Shown here piece after piece: positions 1-7,319 of a DNA stretch of 14,859 bases. Source of the DNA: JBBDIP01 sp040880305 (GTDB lineage Bacteria > Bacillota > Sulfobacillia > Fermentithermobacillales > Fermentithermobacillaceae); NCBI GenBank assembly GCA_040880305.1, contig JBBDIP010000051.1, positions 1 through 14,859 on the forward strand, written 5' to 3'. The first letter of the stretch is position 1, and each line of letters opens with the position of its first letter. A program made the translations under genes and the position numbers. The notes under the pieces are model-generated. The model searched no databases. It had not been told where the DNA came from and saw only the letters and a list, made by a program, of their open reading frames with translations.

Positions 1-2
1 CC

Positions 3-341
3 TGGATAGTGCCGCACGCCAAGGTCCACTTCCCGAGCAATGTGCCCGGGGTCCCGTTCCACCACTGGTGCGCCGCCATCGCTCCGGCCACGTCCATCGT
101 CCATAAGGGAGAGGTCGCCGGGGCCAAGGTGGTGGCGGGGACGCTGCTGGACCTGCTCGGCAATCCTGATCTGGTTGCGCAAGTTAAGGAGTGCTTCGCC
201 CAGGAGAGCAAGGGCGTCAAGTACGAGCCTCTGCTGCCGCCGGACACGCATCCGTCAGCGGAACTGAACAAGCAGATGATGGATACGTACAGGCCGGAGA
301 TGAGGAAGCGGTATCTCAATAAGGCTGTGAAGTTTGTGTAG
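3..341 (+). CDS. M20D amidohydrolase, AbgB-like (3' end only)
   Basis: This is the C-terminal ~112 residues of a gene that begins before the window; the reading frame is open to base 3 and ends at the TAG at 339-341. The visible part begins WIVPHAKVHFP and contains PGVPFHHW, the SIVHKGEVAGAKV block and then DLLGNP. These match the C-terminal catalytic lobe of M20D peptidases of the p-aminobenzoyl-glutamate hydrolase subunit B (AbgB)/amidohydrolase type, in which the His of the HKG block belongs to the active-site region. Family members are metal-dependent amide hydrolases acting on N-acylated amino acids or folate breakdown products. The exact substrate cannot be read from this fragment. A GTG at 9 is in frame but is not a believable start, because conserved residues lie before it. 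The gene converges on the Fic gene and does not belong to the sugar operon. Confidence 0.8.
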   Translation, partial: WIVPHAKVHFPSNVPGVPFHHWCAAIAPATSIVHKGEVAGAKVVAGTLLDLLGNPDLVAQVKECFAQESKGVKYEPLLPPDTHPSAELNKQMMDTYRPEMRKRYLNKAVKFV

Positions 342-355
342 GATCTGGTCCCTCC

Positions 356-376
356 AGGCAGCATGGTGGGCTGCCT
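356..376 (+). terminator. Stem-loop just after the amidohydrolase gene
   Basis: AGGCAGC (356-362) and GCTGCCT (370-376) pair perfectly around a 7-nt loop, 15 bases after the amidohydrolase stop codon. No T-run follows, so it may be a weak or Rho-assisted terminator, or only a 3'-end-stabilising hairpin. Confidence 0.35.
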
Positions 377-429
377 GAACTGCCAGAACTGCCAGATAGG
401 ACGGGGGTCGGCGAGGAGCCGGCCCTGTC

Positions 430-502
430 TGTTAGCAGGACTTCTCGCGAGAGGGTGCCATTTTGGCAGGCTTTCTGGCCGAAGGGTGCCATTCTTGACA
501 GG
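430..502 (+). repeat. Short direct repeats resembling an IS21-type terminus
   Basis: GGGTGCCATTTTGGCAGG (453-470) recurs as GGGTGCCATTCTTGACAGG (484-502), with a spacing of 31 bases. The first copy contains the small dyad TGCCA-TTT-TGGCA (456-468). A TGTTAGCAGG block (430-439) precedes them and shares the CAGG ending. Multiple short direct repeats containing GGTGCCATTTT next to a TGT end are typical of IS21-family termini, from general knowledge. There is no istA/istB gene here, so this could be a solo remnant of an excised or decayed element. The assignment is an inference. Confidence 0.4.
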
Positions 503-510
503 TGTTATTC

Positions 511-540
511 GGAAAGCATGACAGCGCTGTCATGCTTTCC
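511..540. terminator. Perfect 30-bp palindrome between convergent genes
   Basis: Bases 511-525 (starting GGAAAGCATG) are the exact reverse complement of 526-540 (ending CATGCTTTCC), with no spacer. The palindrome sits between the amidohydrolase (plus) and Fic (minus) genes, which converge. On the plus strand the right arm is pyrimidine-rich and runs into TTTC. A bidirectional terminator is the simplest reading. A protein-binding dyad or a mobile miniature sequence is also possible because the arms meet without a loop. Confidence 0.5.
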
Positions 541-634
541 TTTCGATAGTGCGCCGGAATGGCAGTCTGTGGTTGTCCCACGGTTTCTTTGACGATGGGT
601 ATCTGAGTTCTAACATTCGAGTTGGCCTCATCGC

Positions 635-1828
635 CTACTCTATCAGGGTCGCAGCGACCTCTTCAGTAATCGGACCATCCACGAACAGCTCAAGGTAGGG
701 GGCATAGGCGAACACTCGGTTTCTTTCGCCGGACGTTATCGCCTTAAGAATGCCGATGTTGGTCAGCCGTGCTATCAGCCTGTTCGCGGAGGCATAGCTG
801 ATGCCCAGATGAGATTGGGCTGCGGCTACGGTAATAACAGGTTGTCTGTAGAGTCCGCTGAGAACACGTAGGGCATTGTGCGTGCGCGGTATCTCGGCTT
901 CAACCAGTGACCGGTGCTCTTCCCGCATTCTGACCAGTCTCTGAGCAACATCGGTTGCTTCGTCGGCAATGTCTGCCACTCCACGCAAGAAGAAGACAAC
1001 CCACCCTTCCCAGTCGCCCTTCTCTCTCACGGCCATGAGGCGATCATAGTACTCCTGCCGGTTCTTCTTCAGGTAATAGGACAGGTAAAGCATGGGATGA
1101 CGCAAGATGCCTTGCTGGCACAGGTAGAAGGCAATGAGCAGGCGGCCAAGCCGGCCGTTTCCGTCCAGGAAGGGGTGGATGGTCTCAAACTGGCAATGGA
1201 TGAGAGCGCACTTCACGAGGGCCGGCAGGGCCCCACCCTCGTGGATGAACCTCTCAAGGTCGCCCAGTGCATCGACCATGTCCAGAACCGGAGGCGGAAC
1301 AAACATAGCATCGGTCAGGGTACACCCTGCGGGACCGATCCAGTTCTGTGACCTGCGGAACTCGCCCGGGTCACGCTCGGCTCCGCGGCCGGCTGCGAGG
1401 AGCCTGGCATGGATCTCACGAAGCAGTCGAAGCGATAGCGGGAGATCCTTGAGTCGCTCGAGCCCATAGTTCATCGCGTCCACGTAACGGACGACTTCGC
1501 TTACGTCAGGCGGCAGACGCCGCGACGTTCCCCGAGCCTCGTACTCCAAGAGGTGTAGCAGCGAAGTCTGAGTTCCCTCTATCTGAGATGAGAGAACCGC
1601 TTCCTTTCTCACATACATTGCCAGGAAGAAATCGGGATCCGGTACAGCCACGGCTATCCCATCGAGCCGGCCGAGGGCCCGGTCCGCCCGGGAGAGCAAC
1701 GTCAGCAGGTCGCTGTCTATGGTCAACGGGGGATCCGGCGGAAGAGGCTTCGGTATGAAAGCCCGGTGCCCGCCTGTCTGCATGACGTATTTGCCTGCAC
1801 GTGTGGAACGAGGCACGGCGGTGTCCAT
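635..1828 (-). CDS. Fic family AMP-transferase with C-terminal winged helix (class II)
   Basis: The 397-residue product is a cytosolic Fic protein, an enzyme that transfers AMP (or a related nucleotide moiety) to hydroxyl side chains of target proteins. The Fic motif HPFLDGNGRLGR lies at residues 218-229, with catalytic His218, metal-binding Asp222 and the anion-binding Asn/Arg residues intact, so the enzyme should be active. An N-terminal inhibitory helix SSQIEG (residues 80-85) fits the (S/T)xxxE(G/N) rule, with Glu84 as the inhibitory glutamate; this placement defines class II Fic proteins. Residues ~315-375 (HNALRVLSGLY through LTNIGILKAI) form a winged-helix DNA-binding domain, common in this subgroup and suggesting self-regulation. 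The ATG at 1828-1826 is preceded by AAGGGGAT at 7 nt on the minus strand. The gene stands alone and diverges from the sugar operon. Targets are unknown; a regulatory or toxin-like role are both possible. Confidence 0.92.
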   Translation of the reverse strand: MDTAVPRSTRAGKYVMQTGGHRAFIPKPLPPDPPLTIDSDLLTLLSRADRALGRLDGIAVAVPDPDFFLAMYVRKEAVLSSQIEGTQTSLLHLLEYEARGTSRRLPPDVSEVVRYVDAMNYGLERLKDLPLSLRLLREIHARLLAAGRGAERDPGEFRRSQNWIGPAGCTLTDAMFVPPPVLDMVDALGDLERFIHEGGALPALVKCALIHCQFETIHPFLDGNGRLGRLLIAFYLCQQGILRHPMLYLSYYLKKNRQEYYDRLMAVREKGDWEGWVVFFLRGVADIADEATDVAQRLVRMREEHRSLVEAEIPRTHNALRVLSGLYRQPVITVAAAQSHLGISYASANRLIARLTNIGILKAITSGERNRVFAYAPYLELFVDGPITEEVAATLIE

Positions 1829-1884
1829 ACGACCAATCCCCTTGAGGCATCGCTTGGGTCATGCTGCGAGCCGCTATGTTCATT

Positions 1885-1948
1885 GACGATAATAAGCGAT
1901 CTCGTTTGACGCCTTATTGTCATTTTGGTGCCTTGAATGATAATAAGC
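1885..1948. promoter_or_regulatory. Three related half-sites upstream of fic, probable operator
   Basis: GATAATAAGC occurs at 1888-1897 and again at 1939-1948, and a diverged inverted copy (GCCTTATTGTCA) lies at 1911-1922 between them. The first copy with flank (TGACGATAATAAGC) and the inverted copy form an imperfect dyad. They lie ~57-120 bp before the Fic start. Since the Fic protein carries a winged helix, these may be its own binding sites or those of a partner repressor (inference). Confidence 0.45.
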
Positions 1949-2229
1949 AACCCAAATCAGACCGCGATGAGCGCGAGGCCGACAAAAGTGGGCGAACAGT
2001 GATCATGGACGTAGGATGGGAGTCCTCCGCGAGCACCTTCCCCCGACCCAGCGCGCCACTCGGTAGAGGCCTAGTACGATGCACTCGCCTTCGACTTTCT
2101 GATGGCCGGCCATGCGTTCATGGCTGCTACTCCTCTATTGCTTGAGTGAGACCTGCTTCGGAGGGATGCGGGACTTCATAGAAGCAAAAAACCCCAATGG
2201 TCGTCACATTCCTGGCAGGATTCCCCACA

Positions 2230-2293
2230 CTGGTGCCGAACACCAGAGATGATGAGTATCATCTGACGTAATTGAGTTTCACCAGATGAAACT
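2230..2293. promoter_or_regulatory. Three adjacent dyads before the IclR gene, probable operators
   Basis: Three inverted repeats follow one another: CTGGTG-ccgaa-CACCAG (2230-2246), AGATGAT-gagt-ATCATCT (2247-2264) and AGTTTCA-ccaga-TGAAACT (2275-2293). The first two touch with no gap. IclR proteins usually bind palindromes of about this size and often control themselves. The third dyad covers an upstream in-frame ATG (2286), which is one reason to place the true start downstream at 2316. Which dyad is bound, and whether it represses or activates, cannot be read from sequence. Confidence 0.5.
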
Positions 2294-2315
2294 GCCAGGG
2301 GGTCTGGGACTGCCG

Positions 2316-3089
2316 ATGGATGCGCCACAAAGCCTTCAGACGGTCGACAGGGCACTTGACATATTGGAGCAGGTCGGGGCCTCCGGCAATGGGATCACTC
2401 TTACCGAGCTCTCGACGAGGGTTGGCCTCAGCAAGGCCACTGTCTCCAGGTTGGTCGCCAGCCTCGCTAATCGGGGCTATGTAGGGAGAGACCCGGGGAA
2501 CCTCCGGTACAAGCTTGGCCCCAGCATTCTTAACCTCACTGGAGAGTTTCTCCAGTCAATCGAGTTTCGGGAGGTAGCGGTACCTCATCTGAGAGAGCTT
2601 CAGCGCCTGTCCGAGGAGACCGCCAACCTAGCCATATTGGACGGAACTGAAGTCGTCTACATCGACCGCATCGAGAGCCCACACGCCGTCAAGGCATCCT
2701 TCAGGGTTGGCAAGAGGGCTCCGTCCTCCTGCACAGCCCTCGGCAAAGCCATGCTGGCATACATGGATAGAGACCAGGTCAAGTTCCTTCTGGGTAACGG
2801 TGAACTCGCCCGCAACACCGTTCACTCCGTATCCTCGCTGGATGACCTGTTAGTGCAGCTGGACAAAGTGCGCGGTCAGGGCGTGGCCGTGGACGACCAG
2901 GAGCACCAGATCGGTGTCCGGTGCCTTGGCGCGCCTGTGTTCGATATAACCGGGCGCGTGATCGCGGCCATTAGCGTCTCTGGCCCCATTTCGAGGATTC
3001 CAGCCAAGCGAGTGGAAGAACTCGCCGCAATGGTCAGGAGAGCAGGCCTCTCCATATCCGCGGAGTTGGGCTGTAGGGGGAGGAATTAG
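2316..3089 (+). CDS. IclR family transcriptional regulator of the sugar operon
   Basis: From this start the product has 257 residues, normal for IclR proteins. Near the N terminus SLQTVDRALDILE leads into a winged helix-turn-helix (ITLTELSTRVGLSKATVSRL, the recognition segment), followed by the larger effector-binding domain with VVYIDRIESP, FRVGKRAPSSCTALGKAMLA and a late GVAVDDQEH...GVRCLGAPVFD block, all typical of the family. The regulator probably senses the transported substrate or an intermediate. The ATG at 2316 was chosen because AGGGGG lies at 2297-2302 (13 nt away) and a GGGA at 2306-2309, whereas the ATG at 2286 lacks a ribosome site and is buried in a dyad; the longer form would be 267 residues. 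The stop is one base before the kinase start, so the two are translationally coupled and the regulator is the first gene of the operon. Confidence 0.9.
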   Translation: MDAPQSLQTVDRALDILEQVGASGNGITLTELSTRVGLSKATVSRLVASLANRGYVGRDPGNLRYKLGPSILNLTGEFLQSIEFREVAVPHLRELQRLSEETANLAILDGTEVVYIDRIESPHAVKASFRVGKRAPSSCTALGKAMLAYMDRDQVKFLLGNGELARNTVHSVSSLDDLLVQLDKVRGQGVAVDDQEHQIGVRCLGAPVFDITGRVIAAISVSGPISRIPAKRVEELAAMVRRAGLSISAELGCRGRN

Positions 3090-3090
3090 T

Positions 3091-4611
3091 ATGGACGTGC
3101 TTCTTGGCATTGACGTGGGGACTTCCGGCGTGAAGACCATTGCCCTCACTTCCGAAGGGTCGGTCCTAGCGAGCGACTCCGCTTCGTACCCCCTGTTGAC
3201 CCCACGTCCAGGTTGGGTGGAGCAGAACCCTGAGGATTGGTGGGCTGCGGTTGTGGACACGGTGCGTGCCTGCCTGAATCGGATCCCTGGAGGTCCGTCA
3301 AGAGTAGCCGCAATCAGCCTATCAGGCCACATGTCCAGCGTGGTGATGGTGAGCAGCGAGGGGCAAGCCCTCAGACCCTGCCTCATGCTTACGGACGCGA
3401 GGGGCGTTGAGGAGTCCCGGTGTCTTGCCGAACGAGTCGAGGACAAGGTAAGGGCTCTTACTGGCGGGTCTGTTCGGGCTGGAAGTATGGCGGCCAAGTT
3501 ACTTTGGATTAAGCGTCACGAACCTGAAGTCTACAAAAACGCCACGGCATTCCTCACCGCAAAGGATTTCGTCCGCATGAGGCTCACCGGCCAAGCGTGC
3601 ACAGAGCCCACCGACGCCGGTAACACGATGTTCCTCGATCCCGTGACTAGGCAATGGGCCGTTGACCTTTATGAGGAGATGGGGCTTGACCGAAAGCACC
3701 TGCCTCGGCTGATCGAAACGACGGACTTGGCTGGTACCATCACCGCTGAAGCCGCTCGACAGACGGGCCTTCTCGTTGGGACTCCGGTCATCGCCGGCGG
3801 TGCGGACATGGCCTGCAGCGCGGTAGGCACGGGATGTGTTGAGGACGGGGTCGTAGCGGTGACCATCGGCACCGCAGCGCAGGTTGTCACTCTGGCCCAC
3901 AAGGTCGACCCCGGCTGCGCTGGTCGTGTCTCTTTCCACCCTCATGCTTTCAAGGGAGCGCTCTATGCTATGGGCTCCATCTTTTCTGGAGGCCTGACGC
4001 TCCGGTGGATTCGCCAGGCCATCGGCGAGAACGATGCCGTGCGAAGCCGTAGTGGCTCGTATTACGACCGGCTCTCCGAACTTGCTGCGGAGGTGCCCGC
4101 TGGTTCTGGTGGGGTTATCTTTTTGCCCTTCTTGGTGGGCAGCGGAAGTCCTGAGTTTGACCCGTCCATCCGGGCGGGTTTCATCGGATTATCGCTAGCA
4201 AGCGATACCGGGGATCTTGTCCGCGCGGCAATGGAGGGTGTGTCCTACAACGCCCGGGATTGCCTTGGAGTCTTTCGCGAAGCAGGCCTGCCCGTGCGGA
4301 CCCTGCACATGGGCGGAGGGGGCTCTGTCAGCAAGACTTGGCGAAGCATCATGGCAGGTGTTCTGGGCGGACTGATCCGTCCACTGGCGAACCGCGACGC
4401 TTCCGCGGTGGGGGCAGCTATCATTGCAGGCGTGGGTATTGGCGTGCTAGGAAGCGTATCCGAGGCCTCAAAGAAGATAGTCTCCTTCGATGAGGATGTG
4501 GTCGCCGCTCCTGCCGACGTCTCTACATATGATCGGAATTACCGCGTTTACGACATGGCTCGAAATGCGTTGAAGTCGGTCTACCGTTACCGAGACTCCA
4601 ACGGTGGGTGA
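3091..4611 (+). CDS. FGGY family carbohydrate kinase (xylulokinase-like)
   Basis: This 506-residue cytosolic kinase transfers phosphate from ATP to a sugar, polyol or sugar acid. The N-terminal phosphate-binding loop GIDVGTSGVKT starts at residue 6 (Asp8), GWVEQNPEDWW is at 41-51, the second ATP loop TIGTA is near 258-262, the probable catalytic base Asp239 sits in AGGADMACSAVG, and the C-terminal GGGGS adenosine-binding loop is at 408-412. Length and motif order match the FGGY family and are nearest to the xylulokinase branch. However, the substrate-lid segment SGHMSSVVMV replaces the usual xylulokinase GQMHG, so the substrate should not be assumed to be xylulose. AGGGGGAGG lies 8 nt before the ATG, inside the end of the IclR gene. 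Being first after the regulator suggests that phosphorylation is an early step for the imported compound. Confidence 0.92.
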   Translation: MDVLLGIDVGTSGVKTIALTSEGSVLASDSASYPLLTPRPGWVEQNPEDWWAAVVDTVRACLNRIPGGPSRVAAISLSGHMSSVVMVSSEGQALRPCLMLTDARGVEESRCLAERVEDKVRALTGGSVRAGSMAAKLLWIKRHEPEVYKNATAFLTAKDFVRMRLTGQACTEPTDAGNTMFLDPVTRQWAVDLYEEMGLDRKHLPRLIETTDLAGTITAEAARQTGLLVGTPVIAGGADMACSAVGTGCVEDGVVAVTIGTAAQVVTLAHKVDPGCAGRVSFHPHAFKGALYAMGSIFSGGLTLRWIRQAIGENDAVRSRSGSYYDRLSELAAEVPAGSGGVIFLPFLVGSGSPEFDPSIRAGFIGLSLASDTGDLVRAAMEGVSYNARDCLGVFREAGLPVRTLHMGGGGSVSKTWRSIMAGVLGGLIRPLANRDASAVGAAIIAGVGIGVLGSVSEASKKIVSFDEDVVAAPADVSTYDRNYRVYDMARNALKSVYRYRDSNGG

Positions 4612-4688
4612 GTGTGTAGAGGAGGTGGCATAGAGGTTACGGCTGCGAAGTGCTCTGGGCTGTCTAGATAAGACTGGGAGGGATTAAG

Positions 4689-5732
4689 TTGTTCAAGTAC
4701 GCTCGCGTATTGACTGTAGTTGCTCTTGCGCTAGTCCTGGCTATCGGGGTTATCGGGTGCGCGCCAAAGGCGGCTCCGGCTCCTACCGCAAAGAAGTGGA
4801 AGATTGGGTTCGACATCTACTACGCAGGCAACACTTGGTCGGTTCAATCGGCTGAGGAGTTCAAGGCCGCGGCGAAGCGTCACACTGACGTAATCGAGCA
4901 AGTGTTCTACACGGAATCCGAAGGCAAGGCTGAGAAGCAGATCGCCAACATCGAGGACCTGATTTCCAAGAAGGTCGACGCCATCATCATGTCGCCCATC
5001 TCTGGTCCGGGCGCCTCAAAGGTCATTGATAAGGCAGTAGCGGCAGGTATCAAGGTTTTCGTGACGGGCAACGCGGGACTTGAGACCGACAAGTACACTG
5101 CCTGCGTTACAGTTGACGACAAGGCATTCGGCACCGCCGGTGCGGAATGGCTCGTCAAGGCGATGGGCGAGAAGGGCAACATCATTGCTTTGAACGGCAT
5201 CGCCGGCATCCAGACCAGCGCTCTGAGATTTCAAGGTGCCAAAGAGGTATTCGATAAGTATCCTGGCATCAAGGTAATCGGTCAGGCCTCCGCTGACTGG
5301 GACTACGCCAAGGCCAAGATGGCCGCCGCCAATCTCCTTGCTGCTAACCCGCAGATCGATGGAGTCTGGTCACAGGGTGGAGAGATGACCAGGGGAGCCG
5401 TTGAGGCTTTCCAGGCCGCAGGACGCAAGCTCGTCCCCATGACCGCTGAGGACAACAACGGTTTCCTCAAGGTTTGGAAGACACTCAAAGGCATCGACAA
5501 GTTCGACAGCATCGCCTGCTCCAAGCCGACCTGGCTTACCGCCGAGTGCTTGGAGGTAGCGCTTAAGGCCCTCAAGGGCGAGACCATCACCAAGGTTCAG
5601 GTCCTCCCGGTACCTACCATCACTGCTGCGGACTTGGACAAGTATGCGAAGGCCGACCTGCCCGACAGCCTGTGGTGCAATACCAGGCTGAGCGCCGCGG
5701 ATATCACGGCCCTCTTCAGCAAGACGAAGTAA
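4689..5732 (+). CDS. Sugar ABC transporter substrate-binding lipoprotein (RbsB-type)
   Basis: The 347-residue protein has a signal peptide with positive residues K3/R6, a hydrophobic core (residues 7-22) and a lipobox VIGC with Cys24 as the lipid-anchored residue, followed by an Ala/Pro/Lys linker. The mature part (KWKIGFDIYYAGNTWSV onward) is a periplasmic-binding-protein type I fold of the Peripla_BP_4 group used for pentoses, hexoses, polyols and autoinducer-2. The lipid anchor fits a cell-surface receptor in a Gram-positive-type envelope, though lipoproteins also occur elsewhere. It starts at TTG 4689 with GGGAGGGATT just upstream; no in-frame ATG preserves the signal peptide. A 77-nt gap separates it from the kinase gene, and no promoter was seen there. 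Together with the next three genes it forms a complete importer; the ligand is unknown. Confidence 0.93.
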   Translation: MFKYARVLTVVALALVLAIGVIGCAPKAAPAPTAKKWKIGFDIYYAGNTWSVQSAEEFKAAAKRHTDVIEQVFYTESEGKAEKQIANIEDLISKKVDAIIMSPISGPGASKVIDKAVAAGIKVFVTGNAGLETDKYTACVTVDDKAFGTAGAEWLVKAMGEKGNIIALNGIAGIQTSALRFQGAKEVFDKYPGIKVIGQASADWDYAKAKMAAANLLAANPQIDGVWSQGGEMTRGAVEAFQAAGRKLVPMTAEDNNGFLKVWKTLKGIDKFDSIACSKPTWLTAECLEVALKALKGETITKVQVLPVPTITAADLDKYAKADLPDSLWCNTRLSAADITALFSKTK

Positions 5733-5741
5733 CCAAAGCAC

Positions 5742-5773
5742 GCGGCAGGAGGTCCTTAGGGGCTTCCTGCCGC
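5742..5773 (+). promoter_or_regulatory. Strong intercistronic hairpin after the binding-protein gene
   Basis: Bases 5742-5755 pair with 5760-5773 over 14 positions (two G-T wobbles) around the loop TTAG. No T-run follows, and the ATPase gene starts 22 bases later, so this is unlikely to be a full terminator. In ABC operons such hairpins commonly protect the upstream binding-protein mRNA from 3' decay or cause partial termination, giving more binding protein than membrane components. That role is inferred. Confidence 0.6.
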
Positions 5774-5795
5774 TCCCGTGAGGGGATAGGAACCA

Positions 5796-7319
5796 ATGAC
5801 TACCGGACTTGAGCAGAAAACGGGCGTCGTCCTCATGAAGGGCGAAGGTCTCAGCAAGTCGTTCCCGGGCGTGCGCGCTCTTCACGAGTTCAGTATCGAG
5901 CTGAGGCAAGGCGAGGTCCTGGCCTTGGTTGGCGAGAACGGAGCGGGGAAGAGTACTTTGTGCAATATCGTGGGCGGAGTGTTCGCGCCCGACAGCGGGA
6001 CGATTGCATTCGCGGGCAATCCCGTGAAGATCCGCAGCCCTCAACAGGCCCAGGAGATGGGAATCGCGTATGTTCACCAAGAGAACAGCCTCCTCCCGCA
6101 TTTGACGGTAGCCGAGAACATTATGCTTGGCCACGAACCCAATCGCAGGGGAGTGCTTGACCAGCGCGGCATAGTGGACGCTGCCGCCAGAGTCCTCTCC
6201 GGGATATACCCCAGCATTGATGTGCAGTCGATGGCTTTCACTCTCTCGCCGGCCGAGACGCAGATGGTCGAGATAGCTAAGGCCCTATCACGCAAGCCTA
6301 AGGTGCTTATCCTCGACGAGCCTACGTCGAGCCTGTCGAGCATCGAAGTCGACCACCTCATGGCTTTGCTGTCGACCTTCACAGACGAAGGAATCGCCGT
6401 CGTGTTCATATCGCACAGGCTTGATGAAGTGTTCAGGGCCGCTGACAGGATTATGGTCATGAAGGATGGGGAGCTGGTCGGTGTCAAAGACGTGGACGAC
6501 ATCACCAGGGACCAGCTCATCACCATGATGGTGGGCCGCGAGATGACCCACACTTTCCCCCCCAGGCTCGCGGAGGCTCCCGGCGAGGTCGCTTTGAAAC
6601 TTGCGGGCGCCACAGTACCCGGGAAGGTGTTTGGCGTCGATCTTCAGATAAGGGCGAAAGAAATCGTAGGGCTAGGGGGGCTGGAAGGCCAGGGCCAGAG
6701 GGAACTAGTACGGGCCCTATTTGGCGTAGAGCGCTTCACCTCCGGTAGGATGTCTGTATTGGGTCGCGAAGGCTTCCCCAAATCGCCTTCCGACGCCATT
6801 AAGTCCAGGCTTGCCTTCATCAGCGATGACAGAAAAGTCGACGGCCTGGCGCTGCCGCTCTCTGTCTCGCAGAACATGATCCTCGCCGACCTCAAAAGAT
6901 TCACTAGGTTTGGACTCATAGACCTCGGCAAGGAGCGGACGGAGGTAGGCAGCTTCATTGTGAATCTGGGCATCAAGACGCCAACCCAAAGCCAAAAAGC
7001 CAAGAATCTTAGCGGTGGTAATCAGCAAAAAGTGATCTTCGGAAAATGGCTCATGACGGGGCCAAAAGTATTTGTCCTACATGAACCTACCAGAGGAATA
7101 GACGTTCAGACCAAGATGGATATATACCGGCTGCTTAGAGACCTAGCCAACGCTGGGGCCGCTGTCTTGGTGCTTACGAGCGACATGCTTGAACTCATCG
7201 GGCTTTCAGACCGCATCTACATCATGTATGAAGGCAAGATGGTGGGTAGCATGCCTGGGGCTGAGGCGTCTGAGGAGAAACTCATGCTCCTTAGCAGCGG
7301 AGGGGGTGAGGTGGCGTGA
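5796..7319 (+). CDS. Sugar ABC transporter ATP-binding protein (RbsA/MglA-type, two ATPase domains)
   Basis: This 507-residue protein carries two ABC domains in one chain and powers import from the cytosolic face of the membrane. Domain 1 is intact: Walker A GENGAGKST (residues 46-54), Q-loop Gln95, signature LSPAETQ (150-156), Walker B LILDEP (Asp174/Glu175) and switch His207 in SHRLDE. Domain 2 has the degenerate Walker A usual in this family (GLGGLEGQGQ, no Lys/Ser) and a canonical LSGGNQQK signature (405-412). Its Walker B reads VFVLHEPTRGID, with His429 where Asp is standard. Thus hydrolysis is expected mainly at the site formed by the domain 1 Walker motifs. GAGGGGA precedes the ATG. 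The end overlaps the next gene by four bases (GTGA). Confidence 0.95.
   Translation: MTTGLEQKTGVVLMKGEGLSKSFPGVRALHEFSIELRQGEVLALVGENGAGKSTLCNIVGGVFAPDSGTIAFAGNPVKIRSPQQAQEMGIAYVHQENSLLPHLTVAENIMLGHEPNRRGVLDQRGIVDAAARVLSGIYPSIDVQSMAFTLSPAETQMVEIAKALSRKPKVLILDEPTSSLSSIEVDHLMALLSTFTDEGIAVVFISHRLDEVFRAADRIMVMKDGELVGVKDVDDITRDQLITMMVGREMTHTFPPRLAEAPGEVALKLAGATVPGKVFGVDLQIRAKEIVGLGGLEGQGQRELVRALFGVERFTSGRMSVLGREGFPKSPSDAIKSRLAFISDDRKVDGLALPLSVSQNMILADLKRFTRFGLIDLGKERTEVGSFIVNLGIKTPTQSQKAKNLSGGNQQKVIFGKWLMTGPKVFVLHEPTRGIDVQTKMDIYRLLRDLANAGAAVLVLTSDMLELIGLSDRIYIMYEGKMVGSMPGAEASEEKLMLLSSGGGEVA

Larger units (their letters stand above)
1829..2315. other. Divergent intergenic region between fic and the IclR operon
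   Basis: No convincing gene lies in these ~490 bases; short open frames lack ribosome binding sites and family resemblance. The left part is AT-rich and carries the Fic-side half-sites (1885-1948). The middle (~1950-2220) has little structure beyond a 12-bp palindrome ATGGCCGGCCAT at 2102-2113. The right end has three back-to-back dyads (2230-2293). I found no clear sigma-70 -35/-10 pair for either direction, so the promoters are probably activator-dependent or weakly conserved. Confidence 0.55.

Noticed and set aside
430..502. Possible CRISPR array because of the ~31-base repeat spacing
   Set aside because: Only two imperfect copies of an 18-19 base unit, spacer too short, and no cas genes; an IS-type terminus fits better.
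914..1351. Plus-strand frame of 145 codons within fic
   Set aside because: Antisense to the intact Fic gene; no recognisable domain.
2102..2113. 12-bp palindrome ATGGCCGGCCAT as an operator
   Set aside because: GGCCGGCC palindromes are frequent by chance in GC-rich DNA, and it is far from both starts.
1861..2145. Plus-strand frame of 94 codons in the divergent intergenic region
   Set aside because: No ribosome binding site, low-complexity composition, and it covers the Fic-side regulatory repeats.
2850..3497. Minus-strand open frame of 215 codons over the IclR/kinase junction
   Set aside because: Antisense shadow of two strongly supported genes with clear motifs and coupling.
5370..6134. 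Long minus-strand open frame (254 codons) opposite the binding-protein and ATPase genes
   Set aside because: It runs antisense to two well-supported genes, has no family motifs and arises from GC-rich codon bias.
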